Part shown: piece after piece, positions 51,414-59,899 of the stretch
How positions within the stretch are numbered: position 1 is the first letter of the stretch
Layout: each line of letters begins with the position of its first letter
Source of the DNA: Klebsiella oxytoca NBRC 105695
GTDB taxonomy: Bacteria > Pseudomonadota > Gammaproteobacteria > Enterobacterales > Enterobacteriaceae
Reading direction: 5' to 3'
Assembly (NCBI RefSeq): GCF_001598695.1
Contig: NZ_BCZK01000016.1
Coordinates: forward strand, 55,051-119,050
DNA: 64,000 nucleotides
Position numbers and translations under genes: made by a program
The notes under the pieces: generated by a model
What the model was told of the DNA's origin: nothing
The model's input: the letters and a program-made list of their open reading frames with translations, nothing else
The model's database searches: none

Positions 51414-51578
51414 AAACCCCGTGTATCTCTATGATTAACAAACCAGTTTTCATTGGAGTGAAATCGGGAATCGAACCCATTGGTGGTTATCGGCTGACGG
51501 AACGCGCCCGAAAGACGGTCAGTACCGTTTCTGACGTGCCGGCGGGGTTTAACCCCCTGCGAATTCAGCGAAATAACG
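51414..51578 (-). ncRNA. tRNA-like (Y-RNA-like, YrlA-type) RNA in the slipin operon leader
   Basis: Reading the minus strand: the predicted transcription start is 51578. A D-arm-like hairpin GUCAG-AAACGGUA-CUGAC (51535-51518) has GG in its loop. A T-arm-like hairpin at 51479-51465 has stem UGGG/CCCG and the 7-nt loop UUCGAUU (51475-51469), the T-loop consensus. An 8-bp stem AAACCCCG (51550-51543) with CGGGGUUU (51421-51414) can close the whole as a tRNA-size module. No acceptor stem with CCA and no normal anticodon arm is present, so it is not a tRNA. Known YrlA RNAs of enteric Ro60 operons mimic tRNAs in this way. No protein frame is credible here. Confidence 0.65.
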
Positions 51579-51587
51579 AAAGGGTTA

Positions 51588-51604
51588 TTGCCAGATGCGT
51601 GCCA
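51588..51604 (-). promoter_or_regulatory. Sigma-54 promoter of the slipin operon
   Basis: TGGCACGCATCTGGCAA on the minus strand. GG (-25/-24) and GC (-13/-12) are exactly 10 nt apart and the left element TGGCACG is perfect; the right element is TGGCA instead of TTGCA. It points away from rtcR towards the tRNA-like RNA and slipin gene, as expected of an RtcR target. Confidence 0.85.
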
Positions 51605-51630
51605 GGACGAAAAAGTGACGAAATAAATTT

Positions 51631-51736
51631 TTATCTCATTGATTAAAAGTGATTTATTTTTTAACTCGGTTTTTGCCGTTGCCCGGCTCGGGAGAATTTT
51701 TTATCTTTTAGTATCGATACTTATCTTATGAGATAA
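51631..51736. promoter_or_regulatory. Candidate RtcR upstream activator sites
   Basis: Three copies of TTATCT (51631, 51701, 51721). The last is a palindrome, TTATCT-TATG-AGATAA (51721-51736), and the first resembles it (TTATCTCATTGATTAA). They sit 53-158 bp upstream of the predicted sigma-54 start, where enhancer-binding proteins usually bind. The last copy lies 3 bp before the rtcR start codon, so it could also mediate autocontrol. Confidence 0.45.
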
Positions 51737-51739
51737 ATA

Positions 51740-53320
51740 ATGAACAAGCGTCGGGTGGTGATTGGCGTTCTCGGAACGGTACTGGATAAACGCGGCAAGC
51801 GGGCTAATCGTTTAAAAAAATGGCGGCCCACCGTTGGGCTATGCCAGCAGGCCGATTTTCCTGTCGACAGGCTGGAGCTCATCCACCAGCCGCACGATGA
51901 AAGCCTGGCGCAAAAGCTGATCGAAGATATCGCCCTGCTTTCGCCGCAAACCGAAGTACGCCCGCATAGGGTCGAGATAAACGATCCGTGGGATTTTGAA
52001 GAGGTCTACGCGGCGTTTCTCGACTTCGCCAGCCGCTACAGCTTTGATACCGAAAACGAAGAGTATCTGGTGCATATCACTACCGGGACTCACGTGGCGC
52101 AAATCTGCTGGTTCCTGCTGACGGAGGCGCGCTATCTTCCCGCCAATCTGCTGCAGACCGGTCCTGCGCCGAAAGGCTCACCGGATGAAGCCATCGCTGC
52201 CGGTATTTACTCGGTTATCGATCTGGACTTAAACCGCTATGCCGCGCTCACCAGCCGCTTTCAGCGCGAGCAGCAGCAGTCGGTCTCTTTCCTGAAAGCC
52301 GGGATAGAGACGCGCAATGCGACGTTCAACAAGCTTATCGATCGAATTGAGCGCGTGGCGATCCGATCGACCGATCCGATCCTGCTTACTGGCCCAACGG
52401 GCGCCGGTAAGTCCTTTCTCGCCAGACGTATTTATCAGCTGCGCCAGTCGCGTCATTTAGTGGCGGGAAAATTTATGGCGGTTAACTGCGCCACCCTGCG
52501 CGGCGATAACGCAATGTCTACGCTGTTTGGCCATGTCAAAGGCGCGTTTACCGGCGCGGTCGCGCCGCGCGCCGGACTATTACGCGAAGCCGACGGCGGC
52601 GTGCTGTTTCTTGATGAAATCGCCGAGCTGGGGCTGGACGAGCAGGCCATGCTGCTGAAGGCCATTGAAGAAAAAACCTTTTTCCCGTTTGGTTCGGACA
52701 ACGAGGCGCACAGCGACTTTCAGCTAATCGCCGGAACGCATCGCGATATGCAGCAGTGGGTGGCGGAAGGACGCTTTCGCGAAGATCTTTATGCGCGCAT
52801 CAATATGTGGCGCTTTGCCCTCCCCGGCCTGGCGCAGCGGCGGGAAGATATTGCGCCAAACGTGGAGTATGAACTACGGCGACTGGCCAGCGAACGGCAG
52901 ACGCAGATCCGCTTTGATAAAGAGGCCCGCGAGCGCTATCTGGCCTTTGCCTGCTCGCCGCAGGCGCAGTGGCGCGGCAATTTTCGCGAACTCAGCTCAT
53001 CCGTGGCGCGTATGGCGACGCTGGCCGAGCAGGGGCGCATTACGCAGGCCGTTGCGGAAGAGGAGATTATGCTGCTGAAAGAGAGCTGGCAGCTGACGAC
53101 GTCTTCTCCTGACATAGCAATGGAAATCGATCTCTTCGATCGCCGGCAGCTGGAAACGGTGCTGGAGGTCTGCCAGCGCAGCGCTTCGCTCTCCGAAGCC
53201 GGACGCGAGCTGTTCGCCGTATCCCGTCAGAAAAAGGCCAATCCTAACGATGCTGACCGCCTGCGCAAGTATTTAGCGCGCTTCGGACTCAGCTGGGAGC
53301 TTATCCGCAGCGGAACATGA
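51740..53320 (+). CDS. rtcR: Sigma-54-dependent RNA-repair regulator RtcR
   Basis: 526 residues. N-terminal CARF-like sensor domain of the RtcR family (about 1-180, with [20 protein letters not shown] and [20 protein letters not shown]). AAA+ domain with Walker A GPTGAGKS (218-225), the sigma-54-contact loop GAFTGA (268-273), Walker [11 protein letters not shown] and the R-finger region [10 protein letters not shown]-terminal Fis-type helix-turn-helix ([10 protein letters not shown]). In E. coli and Salmonella RtcR activates rtcBA-type RNA repair operons after binding tRNA fragments through the CARF domain. Here the divergent target is slipin-nucleotidyltransferase, with no rtcB or rtcA in sight. 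Confidence 0.96.
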   Translation: MNKRRVVIGVLGTVLDKRGKRANRLKKWRPTVGLCQQADFPVDRLELIHQPHDESLAQKLIEDIALLSPQTEVRPHRVEINDPWDFEEVYAAFLDFASRYSFDTENEEYLVHITTGTHVAQICWFLLTEARYLPANLLQTGPAPKGSPDEAIAAGIYSVIDLDLNRYAALTSRFQREQQQSVSFLKAGIETRNATFNKLIDRIERVAIRSTDPILLTGPTGAGKSFLARRIYQLRQSRHLVAGKFMAVNCATLRGDNAMSTLFGHVKGAFTGAVAPRAGLLREADGGVLFLDEIAELGLDEQAMLLKAIEEKTFFPFGSDNEAHSDFQLIAGTHRDMQQWVAEGRFREDLYARINMWRFALPGLAQRREDIAPNVEYELRRLASERQTQIRFDKEARERYLAFACSPQAQWRGNFRELSSSVARMATLAEQGRITQAVAEEEIMLLKESWQLTTSSPDIAMEIDLFDRRQLETVLEVCQRSASLSEAGRELFAVSRQKKANPNDADRLRKYLARFGLSWELIRSGT

Positions 53321-53431
53321 GCATAATTTGTTTGAATAATATTTCTTAGCACGATAAACAATAGCTATGGCCGGGCTCGATCCCGGCCGGTCAATAACAA
53401 GCAAACACAACTTATGTGCAAGGAAAACAAC

Positions 53432-54373
53432 ATGCTCGCCACGCTTACGCGGCTGTTCCCATTATGGGCGCTGCTGCTCTCGGTTATCGCTTATTACACG
53501 CCATCCACTTTTACTCCCGTTGGCCCGTGGGTCCCGACGCTGCTGATGCTGATTATGTTCGGCATGGGCGTGCATCTGAAAGTCGACGACTTTAAGCGCG
53601 TGCTTTCCCGCCCCGCGCCGGTTGCCGCAGGGATTTTTCTCCACTACCTGGTGATGCCGCTCGCCGCCTGGCTGCTGGCGCTGATTTTTCACATGCCGCC
53701 GGAGCTTTCCGCCGGCATGGTGCTGGTGGGCAGCGTCGCCAGCGGTACGGCATCCAACGTGATGATCTTTCTGGCAAAAGGCGATGTTGCGCTCTCAGTC
53801 ACCATCTCCTCGGTATCCACCCTGGTCGGCGTGGTCGCGACGCCGCTGCTGACGCGTCTGTACGTGGATGCGCATATTCAGGTAGATGTGATGGGAATGC
53901 TGCTCAGCATTCTGCAAATTGTGGTGATCCCAATTGCACTGGGGCTGGCGGTGCATCATCTGCTGCCGAAAGTGGTGAAGGCGGTGGAACCGTTTCTCCC
54001 GGCCTTTTCGATGGTCTGCATTCTGGCGATTATCTGCGCCGTGGTGGCAGGCTCGGCGTCGCATATCGCTTCCGTTGGTTTTGTGGTGATTATCGCCGTT
54101 ATCCTGCATAACACTATCGGTCTGCTCGGCGGCTACTGGGGCGGGCGACTGTTTGGCTTTGACGAGTCCACCTGCCGCACGCTGGCGATCGAGGTAGGAA
54201 TGCAGAACTCCGGCCTTGCCGCCGCGCTGGGGAAAATCTACTTTGGCCCGCTGGCCGCGCTGCCCGGGGCGCTGTTCTCGGTCTGGCACAACCTGTCCGG
54301 CTCGCTGCTGGCCGGTTACTGGTCAGGGAAGCCGATTGCGGATGAATCGCGTAAAACGGAAAAAGAGAGCTAA
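53432..54373 (+). CDS. panS: BASS-family transporter, PanS-like (ketopantoate/pantoate)
   Basis: 313 residues starting [20 protein letters not shown]; the upstream ATG at 53414 is less likely because AAGGA precedes 53432 at the right distance. About nine to ten membrane helices of the bile-acid:sodium-symporter fold: [40 protein letters not shown] and [23 protein letters not shown] [18 protein letters not shown]. Matches the PanS pantothenate-precursor transporter from memory; substrate not proven here. Followed by a REP-type repeat. Confidence 0.85.
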   Translation: MLATLTRLFPLWALLLSVIAYYTPSTFTPVGPWVPTLLMLIMFGMGVHLKVDDFKRVLSRPAPVAAGIFLHYLVMPLAAWLLALIFHMPPELSAGMVLVGSVASGTASNVMIFLAKGDVALSVTISSVSTLVGVVATPLLTRLYVDAHIQVDVMGMLLSILQIVVIPIALGLAVHHLLPKVVKAVEPFLPAFSMVCILAIICAVVAGSASHIASVGFVVIIAVILHNTIGLLGGYWGGRLFGFDESTCRTLAIEVGMQNSGLAAALGKIYFGPLAALPGALFSVWHNLSGSLLAGYWSGKPIADESRKTEKES

Positions 54374-54377
54374 CAAC

Positions 54378-54486
54378 CCGTAATTTTCCCGGCTTGCGCT
54401 GCGCTTAGCCGGGCTACGGTCCGTGCAGCTTGCGGGTTTTGTAGCCCGGACAGGTGCGCAGCACCGCCTCCGGGATTTTCTGCGAG
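54378..54486. repeat. REP/BIME-type palindromes downstream of panS
   Basis: TCCCGGCTTGCGCTGCGCTT / AGCCGGGCTACGGT and then GTAGCCCGGACAGGTGCGCA followed by GCACCGCCTCCGGGATTT, the GTAGCCCGG unit in both orientations, typical of Klebsiella REPs. Confidence 0.82.
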
Positions 54487-54559
54487 GCACAACAATTTAC
54501 CGTGAGACGTCCGCCCCTTTACCGTACACTGAAGCCACAGGCTAACTGAGGGCACCACT

Positions 54560-54832
54560 ATGGCACTCCCCCGCATCACTCAAAAAGAGATGACCGAGCG
54601 CGAACAGCGCGAACTGAAAACCCTGCTCGACCGCGCGCGCATCGCCCATGGCCGTCCGCTGACCAACGCGGAGACCAACAGCGTGAAAAAAGAGTACATC
54701 GATAAACTGATGCTCCAGCGCGAAGCCGAGGCTAAGAAAGCCCGCCAGCTCAAGAAAAAGCAGGCTTACAAACCGGATGCGGAGGCCTCATTTTCCTGGT
54801 CGGCAAATACGCCAACGCGCGGCAGACGCTAA
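54560..54832 (+). CDS. yjbD: DUF3811 family protein YjbD
   Basis: 90 residues, very charged and helical: [20 protein letters not shown], then [25 protein letters not shown] (in part). No signal or membrane segment. Matches E. coli YjbD, of unknown function. Its stop codon overlaps the rluF stop on the other strand by 4 bp, the same arrangement as in E. coli. Confidence 0.93.
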   Translation: MALPRITQKEMTEREQRELKTLLDRARIAHGRPLTNAETNSVKKEYIDKLMLQREAEAKKARQLKKKQAYKPDAEASFSWSANTPTRGRR

Positions 54833-55701
54833 CGCCCTTTCTTTTTACGCCCAGGCGCAGTAAAGCGTTTGCCGTTCGACGCCGGACGGGAAGACTTCTC
54901 GCTGGTTTTTTCCATCGCGACTACCGGGCGCTTAATGCCGGCCGTTTTCGGCTTCGCCTTTGCCTTCGGTTTCGCCTCTGAAGACGAGTTCTCAATCAGC
55001 TTGAAGAGATCGATCAGCTCATCGTCGGTCAGATCGCGCCACTCTCCCAGCGGGATCCCCGTCAGGCTGACGTTCATGATCCGCGTCCGCTCAAGCTTCG
55101 TCACTTCATAGCCAAAATATTCGCACATCCGGCGGATCTGGCGATTCAGCCCCTGGACCAGGGTAATGCGAAACACAAAAGGCGCTTCTTTTTTCACTTT
55201 GCACTTCTTCGTTACCGTGCCGAGAATCGGTACGCCCGCGCCCATTCCGCGAATAAACTCATCGGTCACCGGCTTATCAACGGTGACCAGATACTCTTTT
55301 TCATGGTCGTTACCGGCGCGCAGGATTTTATTCACCAGATCGCCATGGTTGGTCAGAAAGATGAGCCCCTGCGAGTCTTTGTCCAGACGGCCGATTGGGA
55401 ATACGCGTTTGCTGTGGTTAACGAAATCAACGATGTTGTCGCGCTCCCCGTCTTCGGTAGTGCTGACGATGCCAACCGGTTTATTCAGCGCAATCAGTAC
55501 TAAATCATCCGCTTCGCGCGGCTCAATCAACCGGCCATTGACCTTGACTACGTCGCCAGCTTTAACCTGGTCGCCAATAGTGGCGCGTTTGCCGTTGATA
55601 AAAACGTTGCCTTGTTCGATAAAGCGATCGGCTTCACGGCGCGAGCAAATTCCGCTTTCGCTGATGTATTTATTGAGTCGGGTTGACGAGTCGGGCAGCA
55701 T
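54829..55701 (-). CDS. rluF: 23S rRNA pseudouridine(2604) synthase RluF
   Basis: 290 residues. N-terminal S4 domain ([20 protein letters not shown]) and RsuA-type synthase domain with the catalytic Asp in [18 protein letters not shown]. The C-terminal tail is Lys/Ala-rich ([20 protein letters not shown]) and typical of RluF. Makes pseudouridine 2604 of 23S rRNA and position 35 of tRNA-Tyr. ATG has AGGAG 8 nt upstream. Confidence 0.97.
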   Translation of the reverse strand: MLPDSSTRLNKYISESGICSRREADRFIEQGNVFINGKRATIGDQVKAGDVVKVNGRLIEPREADDLVLIALNKPVGIVSTTEDGERDNIVDFVNHSKRVFPIGRLDKDSQGLIFLTNHGDLVNKILRAGNDHEKEYLVTVDKPVTDEFIRGMGAGVPILGTVTKKCKVKKEAPFVFRITLVQGLNRQIRRMCEYFGYEVTKLERTRIMNVSLTGIPLGEWRDLTDDELIDLFKLIENSSSEAKPKAKAKPKTAGIKRPVVAMEKTSEKSSRPASNGKRFTAPGRKKKGR

Positions 55702-55723
55702 AACTTCTCCTGAAACACTTCAT

Positions 55724-55835
55724 CCTTCAAGTTGTCTCTGCGATGGCTACACTCACTGATCCCAGTCACATAGATTTCTATGCTGCCGGGCGTCGCTCCC
55801 TTGCCGCCTTGATAAAACTTGAATGCTTTCTGTTT
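55724..55835 (-). repeat. Degenerate ERIC element between rluF and sorC
   Basis: On the minus strand it reads CATAGAAATCTATGTGACTG then GGATCAGTGAGTG, with outer parts TTCAAGTTTTATCAAGGCGG and ACAACTTGAAGGATGAAG. It matches other ERIC copies in the window, but the left core is diverged. Confidence 0.7.
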
Positions 55836-55923
55836 AAAAACGAAATATACCCTACCTTGCAGGCGATAAAAAAGAATCGCGCGCTCGCCGCCTGACGCTA
55901 AATGTGATCTGTCCCGCCTTTCA

Positions 55924-56155
55924 ACACAAAAGTGTACTTCAGAAAGCCCAGCAACTTTGCCCGGCGAAATAAAGCAGAATCAGGCCCTTATCACTTACGG
56001 CACAAACGTGCCGGAAACCGGCGATTAGCAACGCAAATGTGCAACAGAAACGGTCAGAAGGTTGCTATGAAAAAGAGGAAAATTTCTTTAAAGCGGGCGC
56101 CTGATGGGGTTATATCAGATCGTGAGCGCCAATATCTGATTTGCACAAATGTGCA
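55924..56155. promoter_or_regulatory. sor control region with four copies of a 12-bp palindromic motif (candidate SorC operators)
   Basis: Motif (A/G)C(A/G)CAAANGTG(C/T): ACACAAAAGTGT at 55924-55935, GCACAAACGTGC at 56000-56011, ACGCAAATGTGC at 56031-56042 and GCACAAATGTGC at 56143-56154 (extended to TGCACAAATGTGCA). They cluster only upstream of sorC. A fifth copy, GCGCAAATGTGC at 57287-57298, lies inside sorD. The set fits binding sites for the SorC-type regulator encoded next door; this is inference. Confidence 0.55.
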
Positions 56156-56171
56156 GGAGCCGACAGTGACG

Positions 56172-57119
56172 ATGGAAAACAGCGACGATATTCGTCTGAT
56201 CGTAAAAATCGCCCAGCTCTATTATGAGCAGGATATGACCCAGGCGCAGATTGCCCGCGAGCTGGGGATATACCGCACCACCATCAGCCGTCTGCTGAAG
56301 CGCGGCCGCGAGCAGGGCATCGTCACTATCGCCATCAACTATGACTACAACGAAAATCTGTGGCTTGAGCAGCAGCTGAAACAAAAATTTGGCCTCAAGG
56401 AGGCGGTGGTGGCGGCCTGCGACTCGCTGCTGGAGGAGGATCAGCTCAATCTTATCGGCCTGCATGGCGCACAATTGGTCGACAGGCTGCTGGAGCCGGG
56501 CGATATCGTCGGTTTCTCCTGGGGGCGTGCGGTACGCGCGCTGGTGGAGAATCTGCCGCAGGCCAGTCAGTCCCGTCAGGTTATCTGCGTCCCGATTATC
56601 GGCGGCCCCTCCGGCAAGCTGGAGAGCCGCTACCACGTGAATACGCTGACCTACGGCGCCGCGGCGAAGCTGAAAGCGGAATCGCATCTCGCCGATTTCC
56701 CGGCGCTGCTGGATAACAAATTAATTCGCAACGGTATTATGCAATCCCAGCACTTTAAAACCATTGCATCTTACTGGGATAACCTGGACGTCGCGCTGGT
56801 GGGGATCGGTTCACCGGCTATCCGCGACGGCGCCAACTGGCATGCGTTTTACGGTAGTGAAGAGAGCGACGATCTCAACGCTCGCCAGGTCGCCGGTGAT
56901 ATCTGCTCGCGCTTTTACAATATTGATGGCGCGCTGGTAGAAACCGCCATGAGCGAGAAAACGCTGTCTATTGAGATGGCGAAACTCAGGCAGGCGCGTT
57001 ATTCGGTAGGTATCGCCATGGGCGAGGAAAAATACTCCGGTATTCTTGGCGCCTTAAATGGACACTATATTAACTGTCTGGTGACGAATCGAGAAACCGC
57101 CGAGTCGCTACTGAAGTAA
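56172..57119 (+). CDS. sorC: SorC-family sorbose operon regulator
   Basis: 315 residues from MENSDDIRLIVKIAQLYYEQ; alternative starts are a GTG at 56166 (AGGAG at ideal distance) and an ATG at 56067. Helix-turn-helix MTQAQIARELGIYRTTISRL and the sugar-binding domain of the SorC/DeoR-like family (VVGFSWGRAVRALVENLP-like IVGFSWGRAVRAL, GGPSGKLESRYHVNTLTY, SIEMAKLRQARYSVGIAMGE). Sorbose or its 1-phosphate is the expected inducer. First gene of the sor operon; the motif array upstream is likely its operator region. Confidence 0.95.
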   Translation: MENSDDIRLIVKIAQLYYEQDMTQAQIARELGIYRTTISRLLKRGREQGIVTIAINYDYNENLWLEQQLKQKFGLKEAVVAACDSLLEEDQLNLIGLHGAQLVDRLLEPGDIVGFSWGRAVRALVENLPQASQSRQVICVPIIGGPSGKLESRYHVNTLTYGAAAKLKAESHLADFPALLDNKLIRNGIMQSQHFKTIASYWDNLDVALVGIGSPAIRDGANWHAFYGSEESDDLNARQVAGDICSRFYNIDGALVETAMSEKTLSIEMAKLRQARYSVGIAMGEEKYSGILGALNGHYINCLVTNRETAESLLK

Positions 57120-57189
57120 ATTACAACGATATGATTTCACGCAGCGCTGCTGCGGGGAATCCCTTTATCTGAAGAAACAGGAGTCGATA

Positions 57190-57993
57190 ATGGATACGTG
57201 GTTAAACTTAAAAGATAAAATTATTATTGTTACCGGTGGCGCATCAGGAATTGGCCTGGCGATTGTCGATGAATTATTAGCCCAGGGCGCAAATGTGCAG
57301 ATGAGCGATATTCACGGCGGCGATAAACATCAGCTCGGTGAAAATTATTGTTTCTGGCCAACAGATATTTCCAGCGCCAGTGAAGTGAATAATACCGTCG
57401 ACAGTATTATTCAGCGTTTTGGCCGTATTGACGGACTGGTTAATAACGCTGGCGTCAACTTCCCGCGTTTATTAGTCGATGAGAAAGCACCGTCCGGCCG
57501 CTATGAATTAAATGAAGCGGCATTCGAAAAAATGGTCAATATCAATCAAAAAGGCGTATTTCTGATGTCACAGGCGGTAGCCCGCCAGATGGTTAAACAG
57601 CGCAGCGGCGTGATTGTTAACGTCTCGTCGGAAAGCGGCCTCGAAGGCTCTGAAGGCCAGAGCTGTTACGCCGCGACTAAAGCCGCGCTGAATAGCTTTA
57701 CCCGCTCATGGTCGAAAGAGTTAGGTAAACACGGTATTCGCGTCGTGGGCGTTGCGCCGGGCATTCTGGAAAAAACCGGGCTGCGCACGCCTGAGTACGA
57801 ACAGGCGCTGGCCTGGACCCGTAATATTACCGTCGAGCAGCTGCGCGAAGGCTATAGCAAAAATTCGATTCCGATTGGTCGTTCGGGTCGGCTCAGCGAA
57901 GTCGCTGATTTTGTTTGCTATCTGCTCTCAGATCGCGCCAGCTATATCACCGGAGTCACCACTAACATCGCGGGCGGAAAAACGCGCGGCTAA
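57190..57993 (+). CDS. sorD: D-glucitol (sorbitol)-6-phosphate dehydrogenase SorD
   Basis: 267 residues, short-chain dehydrogenase: NAD motif VTGGASGIGLAIVDE (residues about 13-27), NNAG as LVNNAGVNFPR, catalytic Ser/Tyr/Lys in VNVSSESGLEGSEG and CYAATKAALNS. Oxidises glucitol-6-phosphate to fructose-6-phosphate after SorE reduction of sorbose-1-phosphate. The ATG follows GAAACAGGAGTCGATA. Carries an internal copy of the motif proposed for SorC. Confidence 0.95.
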   Translation: MDTWLNLKDKIIIVTGGASGIGLAIVDELLAQGANVQMSDIHGGDKHQLGENYCFWPTDISSASEVNNTVDSIIQRFGRIDGLVNNAGVNFPRLLVDEKAPSGRYELNEAAFEKMVNINQKGVFLMSQAVARQMVKQRSGVIVNVSSESGLEGSEGQSCYAATKAALNSFTRSWSKELGKHGIRVVGVAPGILEKTGLRTPEYEQALAWTRNITVEQLREGYSKNSIPIGRSGRLSEVADFVCYLLSDRASYITGVTTNIAGGKTRG

Positions 57994-58002
57994 GGGGGAA
58001 AA

Positions 58003-58410
58003 ATGGTTAACGTCATCTTCTGCGCCCACGGCCAGCTGGCCTGCGCCATGCTCGACTCGGTGCGCATGGTTTACGGCGATGTCAACGTCAGCGCCGTGGA
58101 GTTTGTACCGGGTGAAAACGCGGGCGACATCGCCGGTAAGCTTGAAAAGTTGGTAAGTACTCACAAAGACGAAGAGTGGCTTATTGCCGTCGATTTACAG
58201 TGCGGAAGCCCGTGGAATGCCGCCGCCGGGCTAGCGATGCGCAACCCGCAGCTCCGGGTCATCAGCGGCCTGTCGCTGCCGCTGGCTCTGGAGCTGGTCG
58301 ATAATCAGCAAACGATGAATGCAGAAGCGCTGTGCCAACACCTGGAACTTATCGCCAGCCAGTGCTGCGTCACCTGGCGGCAACCGGAAACCGTTGAGGA
58401 GGATTTCTGA
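58003..58410 (+). CDS. sorF: PTS EIIA component, mannose family, sorbose-specific
   Basis: 135 residues. EIIA-Man fold with the phosphorylated His in VIFCAHGQLACAML (His9) and the later GSPWNAA and GLSLPLALEL motifs. Receives phosphate from HPr and passes it to SorB. Its stop codon overlaps the sorB start (TGATG), so the two are coupled. Confidence 0.95.
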   Translation: MVNVIFCAHGQLACAMLDSVRMVYGDVNVSAVEFVPGENAGDIAGKLEKLVSTHKDEEWLIAVDLQCGSPWNAAAGLAMRNPQLRVISGLSLPLALELVDNQQTMNAEALCQHLELIASQCCVTWRQPETVEEDF

Positions 58411-58904
58411 TGAACATTACGCTCGCGCGCATTGACGACCGTTTGATTCACGGCCAGGTCACCACCGTTTGGTCAAAAGTGGCCAACGCCCAGCGCATTA
58501 TTATCTGTAATGACGACGTGTATAACGACGACGTTCGCCGCACGCTGCTTCGCCAGGCCGCACCGCCGGGCATGAAGGTTAATGTGGTGAATATCGAGAA
58601 AGCCGTCGCCGTTTATCACAACCCGCAATATCAGGACGAAACGGTCTTTTATTTATTCACAAACCCGCAGGACGTATTAACTATGGTGCAGCAGGGGGTG
58701 AAAATAGCCACCCTGAATATTGGCGGTATGGCCTGGCGACCGGGTAAGAAACAATTAACCAAAGCGGTGTCATTAGACGCAGCGGATATTAATACCTTTC
58801 AGCAGTTAGATAAGCTGGGAGTTAAACTTGATTTACGCGTCGTAGCCTCAGATCCGTCGGTTAATATTCTCGATAAAATAGCAGAGCAGTCCGTTACAGA
58901 ATAA
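58410..58904 (+). CDS. sorB: PTS EIIB component, mannose family, sorbose-specific
   Basis: 164 residues. EIIB-Man signature ARIDDRLIHGQVTTVWSK with the phospho-His (His14/15 of IHGQ), then RQAAPPGMKVNVVNIEKA. Transfers phosphate from SorF to sorbose during transport. AGGAGG-like GAGGAGGATTTC precedes the start. Followed by an ERIC element, not directly by sorA. Confidence 0.95.
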   Translation: MNITLARIDDRLIHGQVTTVWSKVANAQRIIICNDDVYNDDVRRTLLRQAAPPGMKVNVVNIEKAVAVYHNPQYQDETVFYLFTNPQDVLTMVQQGVKIATLNIGGMAWRPGKKQLTKAVSLDAADINTFQQLDKLGVKLDLRVVASDPSVNILDKIAEQSVTE

Positions 58905-58937
58905 TAAAACGCGCCTTTTATTTCACCCTGGCATTCT

Positions 58938-59040
58938 GGCTGCATCGCGGCGGCAAATGAGCGAGTCACCAGCAGCATAGATTACTATGCGACTGGGGCG
59001 AGAGAATGCAGTCAACAAAGAGGCAGCCTGAAGAACATCG
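58938..59040 (+). repeat. ERIC element between sorB and sorA
   Basis: AGTCACCAGCAGCATAGATT then ACTATGCGACTGGGGCGA, bounded by GGCTGC / GCAGCC arms. It sits inside the sor operon and adds about 100 bp to the intergenic mRNA between PTS genes. Confidence 0.9.
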
Positions 59041-59090
59041 TGTAAATGCCGTAAAAGGCAGGGATTTCTATACCCTCAAGGTGACAAATT

Positions 59091-59888
59091 ATGGAAATAA
59101 GTACCCTACAAATAATAGCCATATTTATTTTTTCCTGTATTGCCGGGATGGGCAGCGTGCTGGATGAATTCCAGACGCACCGTCCATTAATCGCCTGTAC
59201 CGTGATTGGCTTAATTCTCGGCGATCTAAAAACCGGGATTATGCTCGGCGGGACGCTGGAGCTGATCGCGCTCGGCTGGATGAACGTTGGCGCGGCGCAG
59301 TCTCCGGATTCGGCGTTAGCCAGTATTATTTCCGCCATCCTGGTGATCGTTGGCCAGCAAAGCATCGCTACCGGAATAGCGATTGCGCTGCCGGTCGCGG
59401 CCGCAGGCCAGGTACTCACCGTGTTCGCTCGTACCATTACCGTAGTGTTCCAGCACGCGGCGGATAAGGCAGCGGAAGAGGCGCGCTTCAGAACAATCGA
59501 TCTGCTGCACGTGTCGGCGCTGGGCGTTCAGGCGCTGCGCGTCGCCATTCCCGCACTCATCGTTTCTCTGTTTGTCAGCGCGGATATGGTCAGCAATATG
59601 CTCAACGCCATTCCGGAATTCGTCACCCGCGGTCTGCAAATCGCCGGCGGTTTTATCGTGGTGGTCGGCTACGCCATGGTGCTGCGCATGATGGGCGTGA
59701 AGTATCTGATGCCTTTCTTCTTTCTCGGCTTCCTCGCGGGCGGCTATCTCGACTTTAGTCTGCTGGCTTTCGGCGGCGTGGGGGTCATCATCGCGCTGAT
59801 TTATATCCAGCTCAACCCGCAGTGGCGTAAACCTGAACCGCAGGCCGCCGCCCCCTCTTCCACCGCCCTTGACCAGCTTGACGACTGA
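59091..59888 (+). CDS. sorA: PTS EIIC component, mannose family, sorbose-specific
   Basis: 265 residues, multi-spanning with FSCIAGMGSVLDEFQTHRPL, GLILGDLKTGIMLGGTLELI and GWMNVGAAQSPDSALASIIS as in ManY/SorA channels. Forms the sugar channel with SorM. Stop codon overlaps the first ATG of the sorM frame. The ATG follows CTCAAGGTGACAAATT, a moderate site. Confidence 0.95.
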   Translation: MEISTLQIIAIFIFSCIAGMGSVLDEFQTHRPLIACTVIGLILGDLKTGIMLGGTLELIALGWMNVGAAQSPDSALASIISAILVIVGQQSIATGIAIALPVAAAGQVLTVFARTITVVFQHAADKAAEEARFRTIDLLHVSALGVQALRVAIPALIVSLFVSADMVSNMLNAIPEFVTRGLQIAGGFIVVVGYAMVLRMMGVKYLMPFFFLGFLAGGYLDFSLLAFGGVGVIIALIYIQLNPQWRKPEPQAAAPSSTALDQLDD

Positions 59889-59899
59889 TGGAGCCCAAC

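Noticed and set aside
51172..51480. 102-codon frame over the slipin leader
   Set aside because: Overlaps the tRNA-like RNA and the slipin N-terminus out of frame, with no ribosome site or family.
51414..51578. Reading the tRNA-like element as a true tRNA gene
   Set aside because: D- and T-arm-like hairpins are there, but no 7-bp acceptor stem, no CCA-adjacent discriminator pairing and no standard anticodon loop can be formed.
53360..53395. GGCCGGG / CCCGGCC hairpin after rtcR as a terminator
   Set aside because: The stem is good but it lacks a T-run, and it may be a solitary REP-like palindrome. Not strong enough to list as a feature.
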